Below are positions 34,347-43,294 of a stretch of 64,000 bases of DNA, piece after piece. Position 1 is the first letter of the stretch. Every line of letters begins with the position of its first letter. A program made the translations under genes and the position numbers. The stretch is from Acidaminobacterium chupaoyuni (GTDB lineage Bacteria > Bacillota > Clostridia > Oscillospirales > Butyricicoccaceae), in assembly GCA_047936785.1 (NCBI GenBank), contig CP176394.1. One strand, 5' to 3'. Below the pieces are notes generated by a model that was not told the origin of the DNA, did not search any database, and saw nothing but the letters and a program-made list of their open reading frames with translations.

Positions 34347-35560
34347 AGGTATGGTTGATCGGGGTGGGCATGGGCAACCCGCAAACGCTCACGAGAGAAG
34401 CTTATCAGGCGCTGCTGAAAGCCGATTGCATCATCGGCGCTTCGCGCATTTTGGAAGCGCTGCCCGAAGAATGCACCGCGCGGCGCGTGGCGGCGGTGGC
34501 GCCCGAAAAAATTCTGGAATGCCTGAAACAGAACCCGCCCAAAAGCCGCGTCTGTGTGGCGCTGTCGGGGGATGTGGGCTTTTACAGCGGGGCGAAAAAG
34601 CTGCTGCCGCTGCTGAACGGCATGGAGGTTCGCCAATGCTGCGGGGTTTCCTCCGTGCAATATTTTGCGGCGGCGCTGGGGCGGCCGTGGCAGAATTTTA
34701 AACTGGTGAGCGCGCATGGGCTGCTCTGCGACCCCTGCCGCCCCGTTTCGGAAAACGACGAAGTCTTTTTTCTCACCGGCGGGGCCATCACGGTGAAAGA
34801 GCTTTGCCGGCTGCTTTGCGAAGGCGGGCTGGGCGACACGAAAATCACGGTGGGCGAGCGGCTGTCTTATGAAGATGAAACGATCACCGCCGCCACCGCC
34901 GCCGAGCTGGCCGAAAAAAATTTTGAGCCTTTAAGTGTTGTGCTGGCCGAACGCTGCCGCGGCCCGCGCCGCCCGTTTGTAACGCCCGGCATTGACGATG
35001 AAGCTTTTTTGCGCGGGGGCGCGCCCATGACCAAAAGCGAAGTGCGAACGGTTTCACTTTCCAAACTGGGGGTCTGCCCCGGCGATGTTTTATATGATGT
35101 GGGTGCGGGAACCGGTTCGGTGGCGGTGGAAATGGCGCTGCTGGCCCGGGAAGGGCAGGTTTATGCCATTGAAACCCAGCAGGAGGCCTATGAGCTGATC
35201 TGCCAAAACTGCCATGCATTCGGCGCGCGGAATGTGACGCCGGTTTTGGGCATGGCGCCGCAGGCGATGGAAACGCTTCCGCCCCCCGATGCCGCGTTTA
35301 TCGGCGGTTCCAAAGGGAACCTGAAAGCCATTTTAGAGGCTTTGCTGAAAAAGAACCCTTCTGTGCGCGTGGCGATCAACGCCATCGCCATCGAAACGGT
35401 GGCCGAAGCTTCGGCGGCCTTGAGCCAGCTGGGGTTTGAAGAAATCGAGATCGTTCAGGTGGCCGTCAGCCGCGCCAAAGCGGTGGGGCGTTATCACATG
35501 ATGATGGGCCAGAACCCCGTGACGATTTTGAGCGGAAGAGGGGGCAGCCATGAAGGGTAA
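34343..35560 (+). CDS. cbiET: Fused cobalt-precorrin-7 C5- and precorrin-6B C15-methyltransferase CbiET
   Basis: A 405-residue fusion. Residues 1-205 are the CbiE methylase (VWLIGVGMGNPQTLTREAYQ, ALSGDVGFYSGAKKL); residues about 210-405 are the CbiT Rossmann methylase with GDVLYDVGAGTGSVAVEMAL and FIGGSKGNLKAILE, the decarboxylating C15 part. The layout equals CobL of aerobic producers, although the pathway here is anaerobic; fused CbiET is frequent in Bacillota. The stop lies inside the cbiA start region (11-base overlap). Confidence 0.95.
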   Translation: MKVWLIGVGMGNPQTLTREAYQALLKADCIIGASRILEALPEECTARRVAAVAPEKILECLKQNPPKSRVCVALSGDVGFYSGAKKLLPLLNGMEVRQCCGVSSVQYFAAALGRPWQNFKLVSAHGLLCDPCRPVSENDEVFFLTGGAITVKELCRLLCEGGLGDTKITVGERLSYEDETITAATAAELAEKNFEPLSVVLAERCRGPRRPFVTPGIDDEAFLRGGAPMTKSEVRTVSLSKLGVCPGDVLYDVGAGTGSVAVEMALLAREGQVYAIETQQEAYELICQNCHAFGARNVTPVLGMAPQAMETLPPPDAAFIGGSKGNLKAILEALLKKNPSVRVAINAIAIETVAEASAALSQLGFEEIEIVQVAVSRAKAVGRYHMMMGQNPVTILSGRGGSHEG

Positions 35561-36932
35561 TTTCCCGCGGTTTGTGCTGGCGGCGCCGCAGAGCGGAAGC
35601 GGCAAAACCACCATGACCTGCGCGCTCTTGCAGGCGTTCGTTCAGCGCGGGCTGAAAACGGGCGCGTTCAAATGCGGGCCCGATTATATCGACCCGATGT
35701 TTCATTCGAAGATCATCGGCGCAAAAAGCAGGAATCTCGATCTGTTTTTTGTGGGCGAAGAACGCCTGAAAGGGCTGTTTTGCAAGGCGGCCGCCGATTG
35801 TGAGATCAGCGTCATCGAAGGCGTTATGGGTTATTACGACGGTTTGGGCGGAACCACCACCCGCGCCAGCACCTGGGCGGTGGCACGGGCCACCCAAAGC
35901 CCCGCGCTGCTCATCATCGACCCCAAGGGGGCATCGGTTTCGGCGGCGGCCCAGATCAGCGGCTTTTTGAAATTTCGTGAAAACAGCGGCATACGCGGCG
36001 TTTTGCTCAACCGATGCAGCGCCATGACCGCTGCCATGCTTACGCCGGTGATCGAAAACGAAACGGGGCTGAAAGTTTATGGCTATCTGCCGCCCATGCC
36101 CGAATGCGCGCTGGAAAGCCGCCATCTGGGGCTTGTTACCGCGGGAGAAATCGCCGATTTGAAAGAAAAAATGCAAAAGCTTGCCGCTCAGGCTGAAAAG
36201 ACCCTGATGCTGGATGAGATTTTGAGTTTGGCGCAGGAAGCGCCGCCGCTGGAAGGGCAGCTGCCCGAAATAGCCCCGCTGAACGGCGCATCCCCGAAGA
36301 TCGCGGTGGCGCTGGATGAGGCGTTTTGCTTTTATTATGAAGAAAATTTGGAACTTTTGCGCAGTTATGGCGCGCAGCTCTGCTTTTTCAGCCCTCTTCG
36401 CGAAGAACGGCTTCCCGAAGGAAGCGCGGCGGTCTATCTGGGCGGGGGCTACCCCGAACTGTATGCCGCGCAGCTGAGCGAAAATCATGCCATGGGCGCG
36501 GCGCTGCGGCAGGCAGATGCCATGAAAATGCCGATTTTGGCCGAATGCGGCGGGTTTATGGCGCTGCATGAAACCATGGAAGGCGCCGATGGCAAAGATT
36601 ATCCCCTTTTCGGCGTGATCCCCGGCAGGAGTTTTCGGACGCATCAATTGGGGCGGTTTGGTTACATCACGCTGCGGCCGCGCCGCGAGACCCTGCTTTG
36701 CCGTGAAAACGAAGAACTTCGCGCCCATGAATTCCATTATTGGGATAGCACCCGGCCGGGCGAAGCCATGCGGGCCGAAAAGCCCGTCAGCGGGCGAAGC
36801 TGGAACGCGGTTTGGAGCAATGACCATTTGTTCGCGGGGTATCCGCATCTTTATTTTTGGAGCGAGCCGCATGCCGCGCAGGCGTTTGTTCTCGCGGCGC
36901 AGCAGGCGCAGGAAAGGATCTGGAAGAAATGA
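35550..36932 (+). CDS. cbiA: Cobyrinate a,c-diamide synthase CbiA
   Basis: A 460-residue ATP- and glutamine-dependent amidotransferase acting on the a and c side chains. The N-terminal P-loop is APQSGSGKTTMTCALLQAF; the GATase1 domain has the nucleophile Cys in ILAECGGFMALHETM (about 330) and the C-terminal His in RAHEFHYWD. A long antisense frame (35466-36872) covers this gene but is a mirror artefact of GC-rich codons. Overlaps cobT by four bases. Confidence 0.95.
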   Translation: MKGNFPRFVLAAPQSGSGKTTMTCALLQAFVQRGLKTGAFKCGPDYIDPMFHSKIIGAKSRNLDLFFVGEERLKGLFCKAAADCEISVIEGVMGYYDGLGGTTTRASTWAVARATQSPALLIIDPKGASVSAAAQISGFLKFRENSGIRGVLLNRCSAMTAAMLTPVIENETGLKVYGYLPPMPECALESRHLGLVTAGEIADLKEKMQKLAAQAEKTLMLDEILSLAQEAPPLEGQLPEIAPLNGASPKIAVALDEAFCFYYEENLELLRSYGAQLCFFSPLREERLPEGSAAVYLGGGYPELYAAQLSENHAMGAALRQADAMKMPILAECGGFMALHETMEGADGKDYPLFGVIPGRSFRTHQLGRFGYITLRPRRETLLCRENEELRAHEFHYWDSTRPGEAMRAEKPVSGRSWNAVWSNDHLFAGYPHLYFWSEPHAAQAFVLAAQQAQERIWKK

Positions 36933-37996
36933 ATCATCTTACTTTGGAAGAAACCATCAAAAAGATCACGGGGCCCTGTGAAGCGGCGCGAGAAGCCAGC
37001 TGTCGCCGCTGGGACAGCATCGCAAAGCCGCTGGGCAGCCTTGGGCTTTTAGAAGAAAATGTGACCCGCATCGCGGCGCTGACGGGGGATCCTTCCTATC
37101 AGATCGGGCGGCGCGCGGTGGTGGTGATGTGCGCGGATAACGGCGTGGTGGCTCAGGGCGTTACCCAGAGCAGCAGCGATGTAACGGCTTTGGTGGCCTG
37201 CAACCTGACAAAAGGCGAAACCTGCGTCTGCCGCATGGCAAAAATGGCCGGCTGCGATGTGATCCCCGTGGATATCGGCATTTTGAAAGAGGTGGAAGCG
37301 CCGGGGCTTTATCGGCGCAAGATCCGCAGCGGCACAGCGGATATGACCCTGGGGCCGGCCATGACCCGCGAGGAATGCGTGGAAGCGCTGGAAACAGGCA
37401 TCCATCTGGTGTTTGATCTGCAGGAGCAGGGCTATCAGCTTTTGGCAACGGGCGAAATGGGCATCGGCAACACCACCACCAGCAGCGCCGTGGCGGCGGT
37501 TCTCACCCATATGCCGGTGGAACAAGTCACCGGCCGCGGCGCGGGGCTCACCGGCGAAGGGCTTCAGCGCAAGATCCGCGCCATTGAAAAAGCCATCGAG
37601 ATCAACCGCCCCCGCGAAGAAGACGCCATCGATGTGCTGCAAAAAGTGGGCGGGCTGGATATCGCGGGGCTGGCGGGCGTGTTTTTAGGCGGCGCGGCGG
37701 CCAAAATGCCCATCGTCATCGACGGCCTGATTTCGGCGGTGGCGGCGCTTTGCGCTGTGAAGATCTGCCCCGCCGCGGCTTCGGCCATGATCGCAAGCCA
37801 TGTATCGGCGGAACCCGCAGGCGCAGCGGTCTTGAAAGAACTGGGGCTTTCCCCCATGATTACGGCGAAGATGTGCCTTGGCGAAGGCACAGGCGCCATG
37901 GCCATCCTGCCCCTTTTAGATATGGCGTATGATATTTATAATCATATGAGCACTTTCCATGATATCAATATGGAAAACTATGAGCATTTAAAATAA
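36929..37996 (+). CDS. cobT: Nicotinate-nucleotide-dimethylbenzimidazole phosphoribosyltransferase CobT
   Basis: A 355-residue enzyme that turns a lower-ligand base into its alpha-ribotide phosphate. Conserved blocks are RRWDSIAKPLGSLGLLE, VMCADNGVVAQGVTQSS, GEMGIGNTTTSSAVAAVLT and GRGAGL, with the catalytic Glu near the C-terminus in LGEGTGA. Start ATG 36929 overlaps the cbiA stop as ATGA; a longer frame from 36857 is not needed. No lower-ligand synthesis genes are present, so the base could be salvaged. Confidence 0.95.
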   Translation: MNHLTLEETIKKITGPCEAAREASCRRWDSIAKPLGSLGLLEENVTRIAALTGDPSYQIGRRAVVVMCADNGVVAQGVTQSSSDVTALVACNLTKGETCVCRMAKMAGCDVIPVDIGILKEVEAPGLYRRKIRSGTADMTLGPAMTREECVEALETGIHLVFDLQEQGYQLLATGEMGIGNTTTSSAVAAVLTHMPVEQVTGRGAGLTGEGLQRKIRAIEKAIEINRPREEDAIDVLQKVGGLDIAGLAGVFLGGAAAKMPIVIDGLISAVAALCAVKICPAAASAMIASHVSAEPAGAAVLKELGLSPMITAKMCLGEGTGAMAILPLLDMAYDIYNHMSTFHDINMENYEHLK

Positions 37997-38018
37997 TCAT
38001 CTGTCAGGAGAAAATGCC

Positions 38019-38543
38019 ATGCTAACCGTGGTGATCGGCGGCAGCGCCAGCGGAAAAAGTGAATATGCCGAAGGGCTGATCTTGAAAAGCGGCCTTTCAA
38101 GGCGCGTTTATGTGGCCACTATGCAGCCGTTTGATGAAGAATGCCTGCGCCGCATCGAGCGCCACAGAAAAATGCGGCGGGAAAAGGGCTTTGAAACCGT
38201 GGAATGCTATACCGGCTTGAAACAGGCAGAGATCCCCGCGGGTTCGGCGGTGCTTTTGGAATGTATGGGCAACCTTGCGGCAAACGAGCTTTTTGCGCCC
38301 CACGGCGCGGGCCCAAACGCCTTGGGCGAGATCCTGGCGGGCATCGATCATCTTTGCCGCCGGGCGGAACATTGCATCGTGGTCACAAACGATGTGTTTG
38401 CCGATGGCATTTGCTATGATGCCGATACGCGGCGCTATTTGGAACTGCTGGGGCGGGTCAATGCCTGTCTGGGCGAAAAGGCCCAGCGAGTGGTCGAGGT
38501 GGTCTGCGGCATTCCGCTGTGGAAAAAAGGGGGAGAAGCATGA
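38019..38543 (+). CDS. cobU: Adenosylcobinamide kinase/guanylyltransferase CobU
   Basis: A 174-residue enzyme that phosphorylates adenosylcobinamide and then guanylylates it. Walker A is intact (GGSASGKSEYAE, residues 7-18) and the guanylylated His is visible in RIERHRKMRRE. However the usual TNEVG-GIVP loop reads TNDVFADGICY, a marked departure that is found intact in the short CobU-like protein at 39319. The stop overlaps cobS as ATGA. Family is certain; whether both activities remain is not. Confidence 0.92.
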   Translation: MLTVVIGGSASGKSEYAEGLILKSGLSRRVYVATMQPFDEECLRRIERHRKMRREKGFETVECYTGLKQAEIPAGSAVLLECMGNLAANELFAPHGAGPNALGEILAGIDHLCRRAEHCIVVTNDVFADGICYDADTRRYLELLGRVNACLGEKAQRVVEVVCGIPLWKKGGEA

Positions 38544-39307
38544 TGATTTTTCAAACTGTTGCGGTGGCGTTTTCGATGTATTCTCGCCTGCCGATGCCGA
38601 AGGTGGAATGGAACGCGCGCAATATGCGCTACGCCATGTGCGCCTTCCCGCTGATCGGCGCGGTGATCGGCGGCGCGGTTTGGCTCTGGGCAGCTTTCTG
38701 CGCCCGCTTTGCTTTGCATGACGCCATGCGCGCCATGGGGGTCGTGCTGCTGCCGGCGGCCATCACGGGCGGCATCCATCTGGATGGCTTCTGCGACACC
38801 GCCGATGCGCTGGCAAGCCACGCGCCCATGGAACGCAAGCTTGAAATCTTAAAAGATTCCCATACCGGCGCGTTTGCCATCATCGCGGTTTGCGCCTATT
38901 TTCTGTTTTGCTTTGCGGCGGCGATGCAGCTGAAGACCGATCGCACGGCGCTGATGCTGCTGGGGCTGGGCTATCTGCTTTCGCGCTGTTTGAGCGGCTT
39001 TGCGGTGGCGCGGTTTCGCTGCGCCAAAAACAGCGGCCTTGTGCATGCGTTCGCCGACGCGGCGGCAAAAAAAGCAGTGGCTCTCACGCTGGCGGCGGCT
39101 TCGCTGCTTTTATGCGCGGGGATGCTGTGGATCTCGCCGGTTGCGGGCGGCGGGATGGCGGCGGCGGCCGCGGCCTGCTTCGGCTATTACCGCGTGATGT
39201 CATATCGGCGGTTCGGCGGCATCACGGGCGATCTGGCAGGGTGGTTTTTGCAGGTTTGCGAAGCCGCCATGCTGTTTGCGCTGGTGATCTGCCAAGCTGC
39301 TTTTTAG
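38540..39307 (+). CDS. cobS: Adenosylcobinamide-GDP ribazoletransferase CobS
   Basis: A 255-residue membrane enzyme that joins AdoCbi-GDP and alpha-ribazole (phosphate) to form the cobamide. About six hydrophobic helices and the acidic motif GGIHLDGFCDTADALAS (about residues 75-92) expected to hold Mg2+. N-terminal FSMYSRLPMPKVEW is also standard. Translationally coupled to cobU and followed by the short CobU-like gene. Confidence 0.94.
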   Translation: MMIFQTVAVAFSMYSRLPMPKVEWNARNMRYAMCAFPLIGAVIGGAVWLWAAFCARFALHDAMRAMGVVLLPAAITGGIHLDGFCDTADALASHAPMERKLEILKDSHTGAFAIIAVCAYFLFCFAAAMQLKTDRTALMLLGLGYLLSRCLSGFAVARFRCAKNSGLVHAFADAAAKKAVALTLAAASLLLCAGMLWISPVAGGGMAAAAAACFGYYRVMSYRRFGGITGDLAGWFLQVCEAAMLFALVICQAAF

Positions 39308-39318
39308 GAGGATAACGA

Positions 39319-39666
39319 ATGAAACTGGTGGTGGGCGGTTTTGCCGCGGGCAAAAAACAGGCGGTGCAGAAACTGTGGGGCTATTCCGAAAACCAAATGA
39401 GCGATCGTTTGGAAGCAGACACGCCTGTGTTTTATGATCTTCAGGAAACATGCCGCGATTTCGAAGCATCGGAAGAGGCGCTGCTTGACGCGCTGATGAA
39501 AAAAGAAGTGGTGATCTGCAACGAGGTGGGCTGCGGCGTTGTGCCCATGGCGGCGGAAGACCGCCTCTGGCGCGAAAAAGTGGGGCGGCTGTGTGTGAAA
39601 CTTGCTTCCTCGGCCGAAGAAGTCTGCCGCGTCTGCTGCGGCGTTATGACGAAAATAAAGGGATAG
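39319..39666 (+). CDS. Short CobU-like protein with altered P-loop
   Basis: A 115-residue paralogue of CobU about two-thirds of normal length. It has the canonical CobU loop ICNEVGCGVVPMAAEDRLWRE and the C-terminal GRLC-KLA-S-EEV-RVCCGV pattern, but its Walker A region reads GGFAAGKKQ, with Lys where Ser/Thr is required, and the central segment carrying the guanylylated His is missing. It begins after AGGAGGATAACG. It may complement the adjacent CobU, whose NEVG loop is lost, or be a regulatory or degenerate copy. Not a fragment of cobU itself. Confidence 0.8.
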   Translation: MKLVVGGFAAGKKQAVQKLWGYSENQMSDRLEADTPVFYDLQETCRDFEASEEALLDALMKKEVVICNEVGCGVVPMAAEDRLWREKVGRLCVKLASSAEEVCRVCCGVMTKIKG

Positions 39667-39671
39667 ACAGC

Positions 39672-40259
39672 ATGGAATTACTATTATGCCGCCATGGGAT
39701 GACGGCGGGGAACTTGGAAAAACGCTATATCGGCGCAACGGATGAACCCCTTTGCGGCCAAGGCGCCGCGGCCTTGCGCCCCCTTGACGAAAGCGGTGTG
39801 GAACTGGTGATCGTAACGCCTTTGCGGCGAACGGTTCAAACGGCGCAGATTTTGTTCCCGCAGATCCCCACACTGGTTTGCGAAGATCTGAGAGAAATGG
39901 ATTTTGGCCTTTTTGAAGGCAAAAATTATCGGGATCTTGCCGAAGACGCGGCATACCGCGCATGGGTGGAAACGGGCTGCGAAACCCCATGCCCGCAGGG
40001 CGAAGACCGCGCAGGCTTTATCCGCCGCTGCTGCCGCGGGTTTGAAGCTTCTTTGGCGCTGCTGGAAGCGCGCGGCGTGAAAAAGGCGGCGTTTGTTGTG
40101 CATGGCGGAACGCTGATGTCGGTTTTATCTTCTTATGCCCGCCCTGCCGCGCCTTATTTCAGCTGGCAGACCCCAAACGGCGGCATCTGGCGCGCCGTGG
40201 CGGAACGCGGCACGCAGCCGGTTTTGCAGATCACCGAATCACCGATGGAGGATCGATAA
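39672..40259 (+). CDS. cobC: Histidine phosphatase, probable alpha-ribazole phosphatase CobC
   Basis: A 195-residue member of the histidine phosphatase (phosphoglycerate mutase-like) superfamily. The phospho-acceptor motif is LLCRHGMTAGNLEKRY at the N-terminus, with the second His in FVVHGGTLMSVLS (about 140) and REMDFGLFEGK between. In this position it most likely removes phosphate from alpha-ribazole-5'-phosphate or from cobalamin-5'-phosphate. ATG 39672 was chosen over an upstream in-frame ATG overlapping the previous gene. Confidence 0.9.
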   Translation: MELLLCRHGMTAGNLEKRYIGATDEPLCGQGAAALRPLDESGVELVIVTPLRRTVQTAQILFPQIPTLVCEDLREMDFGLFEGKNYRDLAEDAAYRAWVETGCETPCPQGEDRAGFIRRCCRGFEASLALLEARGVKKAAFVVHGGTLMSVLSSYARPAAPYFSWQTPNGGIWRAVAERGTQPVLQITESPMEDR

Positions 40260-40260
40260 C

Positions 40261-41226
40261 ATGGATCGAATCACCCTTGCGCTTTTCATAGGCTTTATAT
40301 GGGATCTTATCTGGGGCGATCCGCGGTGGTTGCCTCACCCCGTGGTGCTGATGGGGAAGATCATCACAAAACTGGAAACGGCGCTGCGGGCGATCTTTCC
40401 CAAAACGGCGGCGGGCGAAAAGGCGGCGGGCGGTTTTTTGGCCCTGCTGCTGCCGCTGGGGGCTTTTGGCGTTTCTTATGGCCTGCTGTGGCTGCTGGGG
40501 CGGGTTTCGCCCTGGCTGCGCGTGGCGGGCGAAGCGTTCATGTGTTATCAGGTTCTGGCCACCAAAGATCTCAAGCAGGAAAGCATAGCGGTTTATCGGT
40601 GCTTGAGAAACGGCGATCTGGCGGCGGCGCGTTTGGCGGTGGGGCGCATCGTAGGGCGTGATGTGAACGCTTTGGATGAAACAGGGGTGACGAAGGCCGC
40701 GGTTGAAACCGTGGCCGAAAACACGGCCGATGGCGTGATCGCGCCGATGCTTTATCTGGCGCTGGGCGGCGCGCCGCTGGGTTTTGCCTATAAGGCCGTC
40801 AACACGATGGATAGCATGGTGGCCTATCACAACGAGAAATATGAACATTTCGGCTTTTTCCCCGCCAGACTGGATGATGCGGCGAATTTTCTGCCCGCGC
40901 GCATTGCGGGGCTGTGCATGGTCGTTTCCGCTTTTTTCACCGGCCTTTCGGGCAAAAACGCGGCGAAGATCTTCGCCCGCGACCGCTATAACCACGCAAG
41001 CCCCAATTCCGCACAGACAGAAGCGGTGATGGCCGGCGCGCTTGAAGTTCAGCTGGCGGGCGATGCGGTTTATTTCGGCAGGGTGGTGCATAAAAAAACC
41101 ATCGGCGACGCCATCCGGCCTGTGGAAGCGGAAGACATCCGCAGGGCCAACCGCTTGATGATGGCGACTTCGGTTTTTTGCCTTTCTCTTTGTATTTTAG
41201 TTCGAATCGGAATGGAGCTTCTATGA
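40261..41226 (+). CDS. cbiB: Adenosylcobinamide-phosphate synthase CbiB
   Basis: A 321-residue membrane protein that attaches aminopropanol or its phosphate to adenosylcobyric acid. Family blocks are LIWGDPRWLPHPVVLMGKII near the N-terminus, VGRDVNALDETGVTKAAVETVAENT... (about 135-160), AYKAVNTMDSMVAYHNEKY and HASPNSAQTEAVMAGALEVQL, with about five hydrophobic segments. Overlaps the following cobD as ATGA. Confidence 0.94.
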   Translation: MDRITLALFIGFIWDLIWGDPRWLPHPVVLMGKIITKLETALRAIFPKTAAGEKAAGGFLALLLPLGAFGVSYGLLWLLGRVSPWLRVAGEAFMCYQVLATKDLKQESIAVYRCLRNGDLAAARLAVGRIVGRDVNALDETGVTKAAVETVAENTADGVIAPMLYLALGGAPLGFAYKAVNTMDSMVAYHNEKYEHFGFFPARLDDAANFLPARIAGLCMVVSAFFTGLSGKNAAKIFARDRYNHASPNSAQTEAVMAGALEVQLAGDAVYFGRVVHKKTIGDAIRPVEAEDIRRANRLMMATSVFCLSLCILVRIGMELL

Positions 41227-42290
41227 TGAAACTGATCCACGGCGGAGATATCGCAGGTTTTGAAGAAGAATATGGGTGCAAACCGCTGGATTTTTCGGCG
41301 AATATCAACCCTTTCGGGCTGCCCGAAGGGGTGAAACGGGCGGTGATGGCGGCGCTGGAAGAAGCCGATGCCTATCCCGACCCGCTTTGCCGCAAGCTGA
41401 CGGCGGCGCTGGCCGAACATGAGCATTTTCCCGCCGGGCAGATCCTATGCGGCAATGGCGCGGCAGATCTTATTTTTCGGCTGGTTCTGGCGCAAAAGCC
41501 CCGAACCGCGCTGCTGCCCGCCCCCACTTTTGCCGAATATGAACAGGCTTTGGCGCTGGTCGGGTGCCGCACAGAGCATCACATCCTTCTGGAAGAAGAT
41601 TCTTTCTGCGTCACGCGCCGTTTTGCGCAAGAGCTGCAAAAAGGGTATGATATCACTTTTTTGTGTAACCCCAATAACCCCACCGGGCAAACCATCGAGC
41701 CGCAGCTGATGCGGGAAATTTTAGCGATCTGCCGAGAAAATCACACTTTGCTGGTGGTGGATGAATGCTTCAACAGCTTTCTGGAAGAGCCGGAGCGCCA
41801 CTCGCTGGCGCGCGCTGCGGCGCAGGAACCGCAGCTGTTTTTGCTGAAAGCCTTTACCAAGCTTTACGGCATGGCGGGCATCCGGCTGGGGTATGGCCTT
41901 GCGGGTTCCGCTCGGCTGATCGAAGCCATGCGGCATTGCGGCCAGCCATGGGAGGTTTCTTCTCTGGCGCAGGCGGCCGGGCTTGCCGCTTTGAAAGAAA
42001 CGGCATATGTGGCGAAAACAAAAGAGTTGCTGCGCGGCCAGCGGGCAAAAATGAAGCGGGAACTGGCAGCCATGGGGCTCACCGTGTTCGATTCTCAGGC
42101 AAACTATATTTTCTTTCGCTGTGAACTGCCCGATTTGCCCCAGAAGATGCGGCAAAAGGGCGTGCTGATCCGATCCTGCGGCAATTATATCGGGCTTGAT
42201 GAGCGATATTATCGGGTGGCGGTGCGCTCCGAAGAAGAAAACGACCGGCTGCTGCAGCGGATGCGGCAGGTTTTTGAGGAAAACCAATGA
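41223..42290 (+). CDS. cobD: L-threonine-O-3-phosphate decarboxylase CobD
   Basis: A 355-residue PLP enzyme of the histidinol-phosphate aminotransferase fold, producing (R)-1-aminopropan-2-ol phosphate. Motifs: LDFSANINPFGLPEGV, CGNGAADLIFRLVLA, CNPNNPTGQ, DECFNSFLEE and the PLP-Lys region KAFTKLYGMAGIRLGY. Its threonine-phosphate substrate needs a PduX-type kinase that is not in the window. Four-base overlaps join it to cbiB and the ApgM-like gene. Confidence 0.92.
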   Translation: MMKLIHGGDIAGFEEEYGCKPLDFSANINPFGLPEGVKRAVMAALEEADAYPDPLCRKLTAALAEHEHFPAGQILCGNGAADLIFRLVLAQKPRTALLPAPTFAEYEQALALVGCRTEHHILLEEDSFCVTRRFAQELQKGYDITFLCNPNNPTGQTIEPQLMREILAICRENHTLLVVDECFNSFLEEPERHSLARAAAQEPQLFLLKAFTKLYGMAGIRLGYGLAGSARLIEAMRHCGQPWEVSSLAQAAGLAALKETAYVAKTKELLRGQRAKMKRELAAMGLTVFDSQANYIFFRCELPDLPQKMRQKGVLIRSCGNYIGLDERYYRVAVRSEEENDRLLQRMRQVFEENQ

Positions 42291-43294
42291 TTTTATGCGT
42301 GATCGATGGGATGAATCACCGCGGCTTTTCGCTTGATCTTTTGCCGCATCTGGCGGAAATGGCGCAGAGGGGGGCATGGGGAAGCTTTTGCACCGTGCCG
42401 CAAGGCTTCCTGCCGGAAACCCTATGCTGCAACGCTTCGCTGCTGGGGCTTGCGGCGGGGCAGATCCCGCAGCATGCCCGCGCATGGCTGGAAGCGCGGG
42501 GGGAGAAAATCCCCTTCACGGATCAAGATCTGTTGCTTCGGGCCACGCGGGTGGCGGTGAAAGGCGGCAAGACCGCTCTGCTCAGGCAAAAAGGCGCGCA
42601 GGCAGGCCCGCTGCCCGCGGGTGTTTCAGCCTATGCGGTGGATGGATGCAACACGCTTCTGGTGGCTGAAAAACAGCGTGGATTGCTGGAAAAGATCATT
42701 TGTTATCCGCCCCATGCCCATATCGGCGAGCCGGTGGAAGCCATGATGCCCGAGGGCAGCGGGCTTTTGCGGCAGATCGCCCGGCCGCAGGAGGGGGAAG
42801 CGCTGATTCCCTGGGCGCCTTCGGCAGCGCAAGAGCTTGCGCCCCGGTTTGAGAATGGCGCGGCGATTTGCGGCGTGGCGCTGGTGCGCGGGCTTGCGGC
42901 GGCGCTGGGGCTTGAATGCCCCATGGTTTGCGGGGCAACGGGCAAAACAGACACCGATCTTCCGGCTAAAACACAGGCGGCGCTGGAATGGAGCCGCAAA
43001 ACGGAATTTGTGTTTTTGCATTTCAACGGCGCGGATGAAGCGGCGCATGAACTGGATATACAGGCAAAAATGGCGTTTTTAAACAAACTGGATGAACAGG
43101 TTCTGCCGCGCCTGAGCGAAAGCGGCCAGCCCCTTTTGATCTGCTGCGATCACGGGTCGGAACCTTCCGACGGAAGCCATTCCGGCGGGGCACAGCCTTT
43201 TGTGTTATGGAATACGCCCTATCGGGGGAATCTTGGAATCTTAGAAGCGGCGCAGGCGTTGCCGCTGCTGAAAGGAGCATGGAAGAATGGCTAA
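42287..43294 (+). CDS. ApgM-like alkaline-phosphatase-superfamily protein in the cobalamin operon
   Basis: A 335-residue homologue of cofactor-independent phosphoglycerate mutase of the archaeal ApgM type. Metal-ligand candidates are D7 (CVIDGM), D250 and H254 (GADEAAH), D288-H289 (CDHG) and H298; GATGKTDTDLPAKTQAA is another ApgM block. The nucleophile position appears to be T45 rather than Ser, and the Asp after it is Leu, so true mutase activity is doubtful. It overlaps cobD by 4 bases and cobQ by 8, so it is an integral operon member, most likely a phosphatase or phosphotransferase of nucleotide-loop or aminopropanol metabolism (inference). Confidence 0.75.
   Translation: MILCVIDGMNHRGFSLDLLPHLAEMAQRGAWGSFCTVPQGFLPETLCCNASLLGLAAGQIPQHARAWLEARGEKIPFTDQDLLLRATRVAVKGGKTALLRQKGAQAGPLPAGVSAYAVDGCNTLLVAEKQRGLLEKIICYPPHAHIGEPVEAMMPEGSGLLRQIARPQEGEALIPWAPSAAQELAPRFENGAAICGVALVRGLAAALGLECPMVCGATGKTDTDLPAKTQAALEWSRKTEFVFLHFNGADEAAHELDIQAKMAFLNKLDEQVLPRLSESGQPLLICCDHGSEPSDGSHSGGAQPFVLWNTPYRGNLGILEAAQALPLLKGAWKNG

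Noticed and set aside
35466..36872. A 468-residue minus-strand frame
   Set aside because: Antisense to cbiA and without recognisable domains; His/Arg/Gly-rich translation is typical of a codon-bias shadow.
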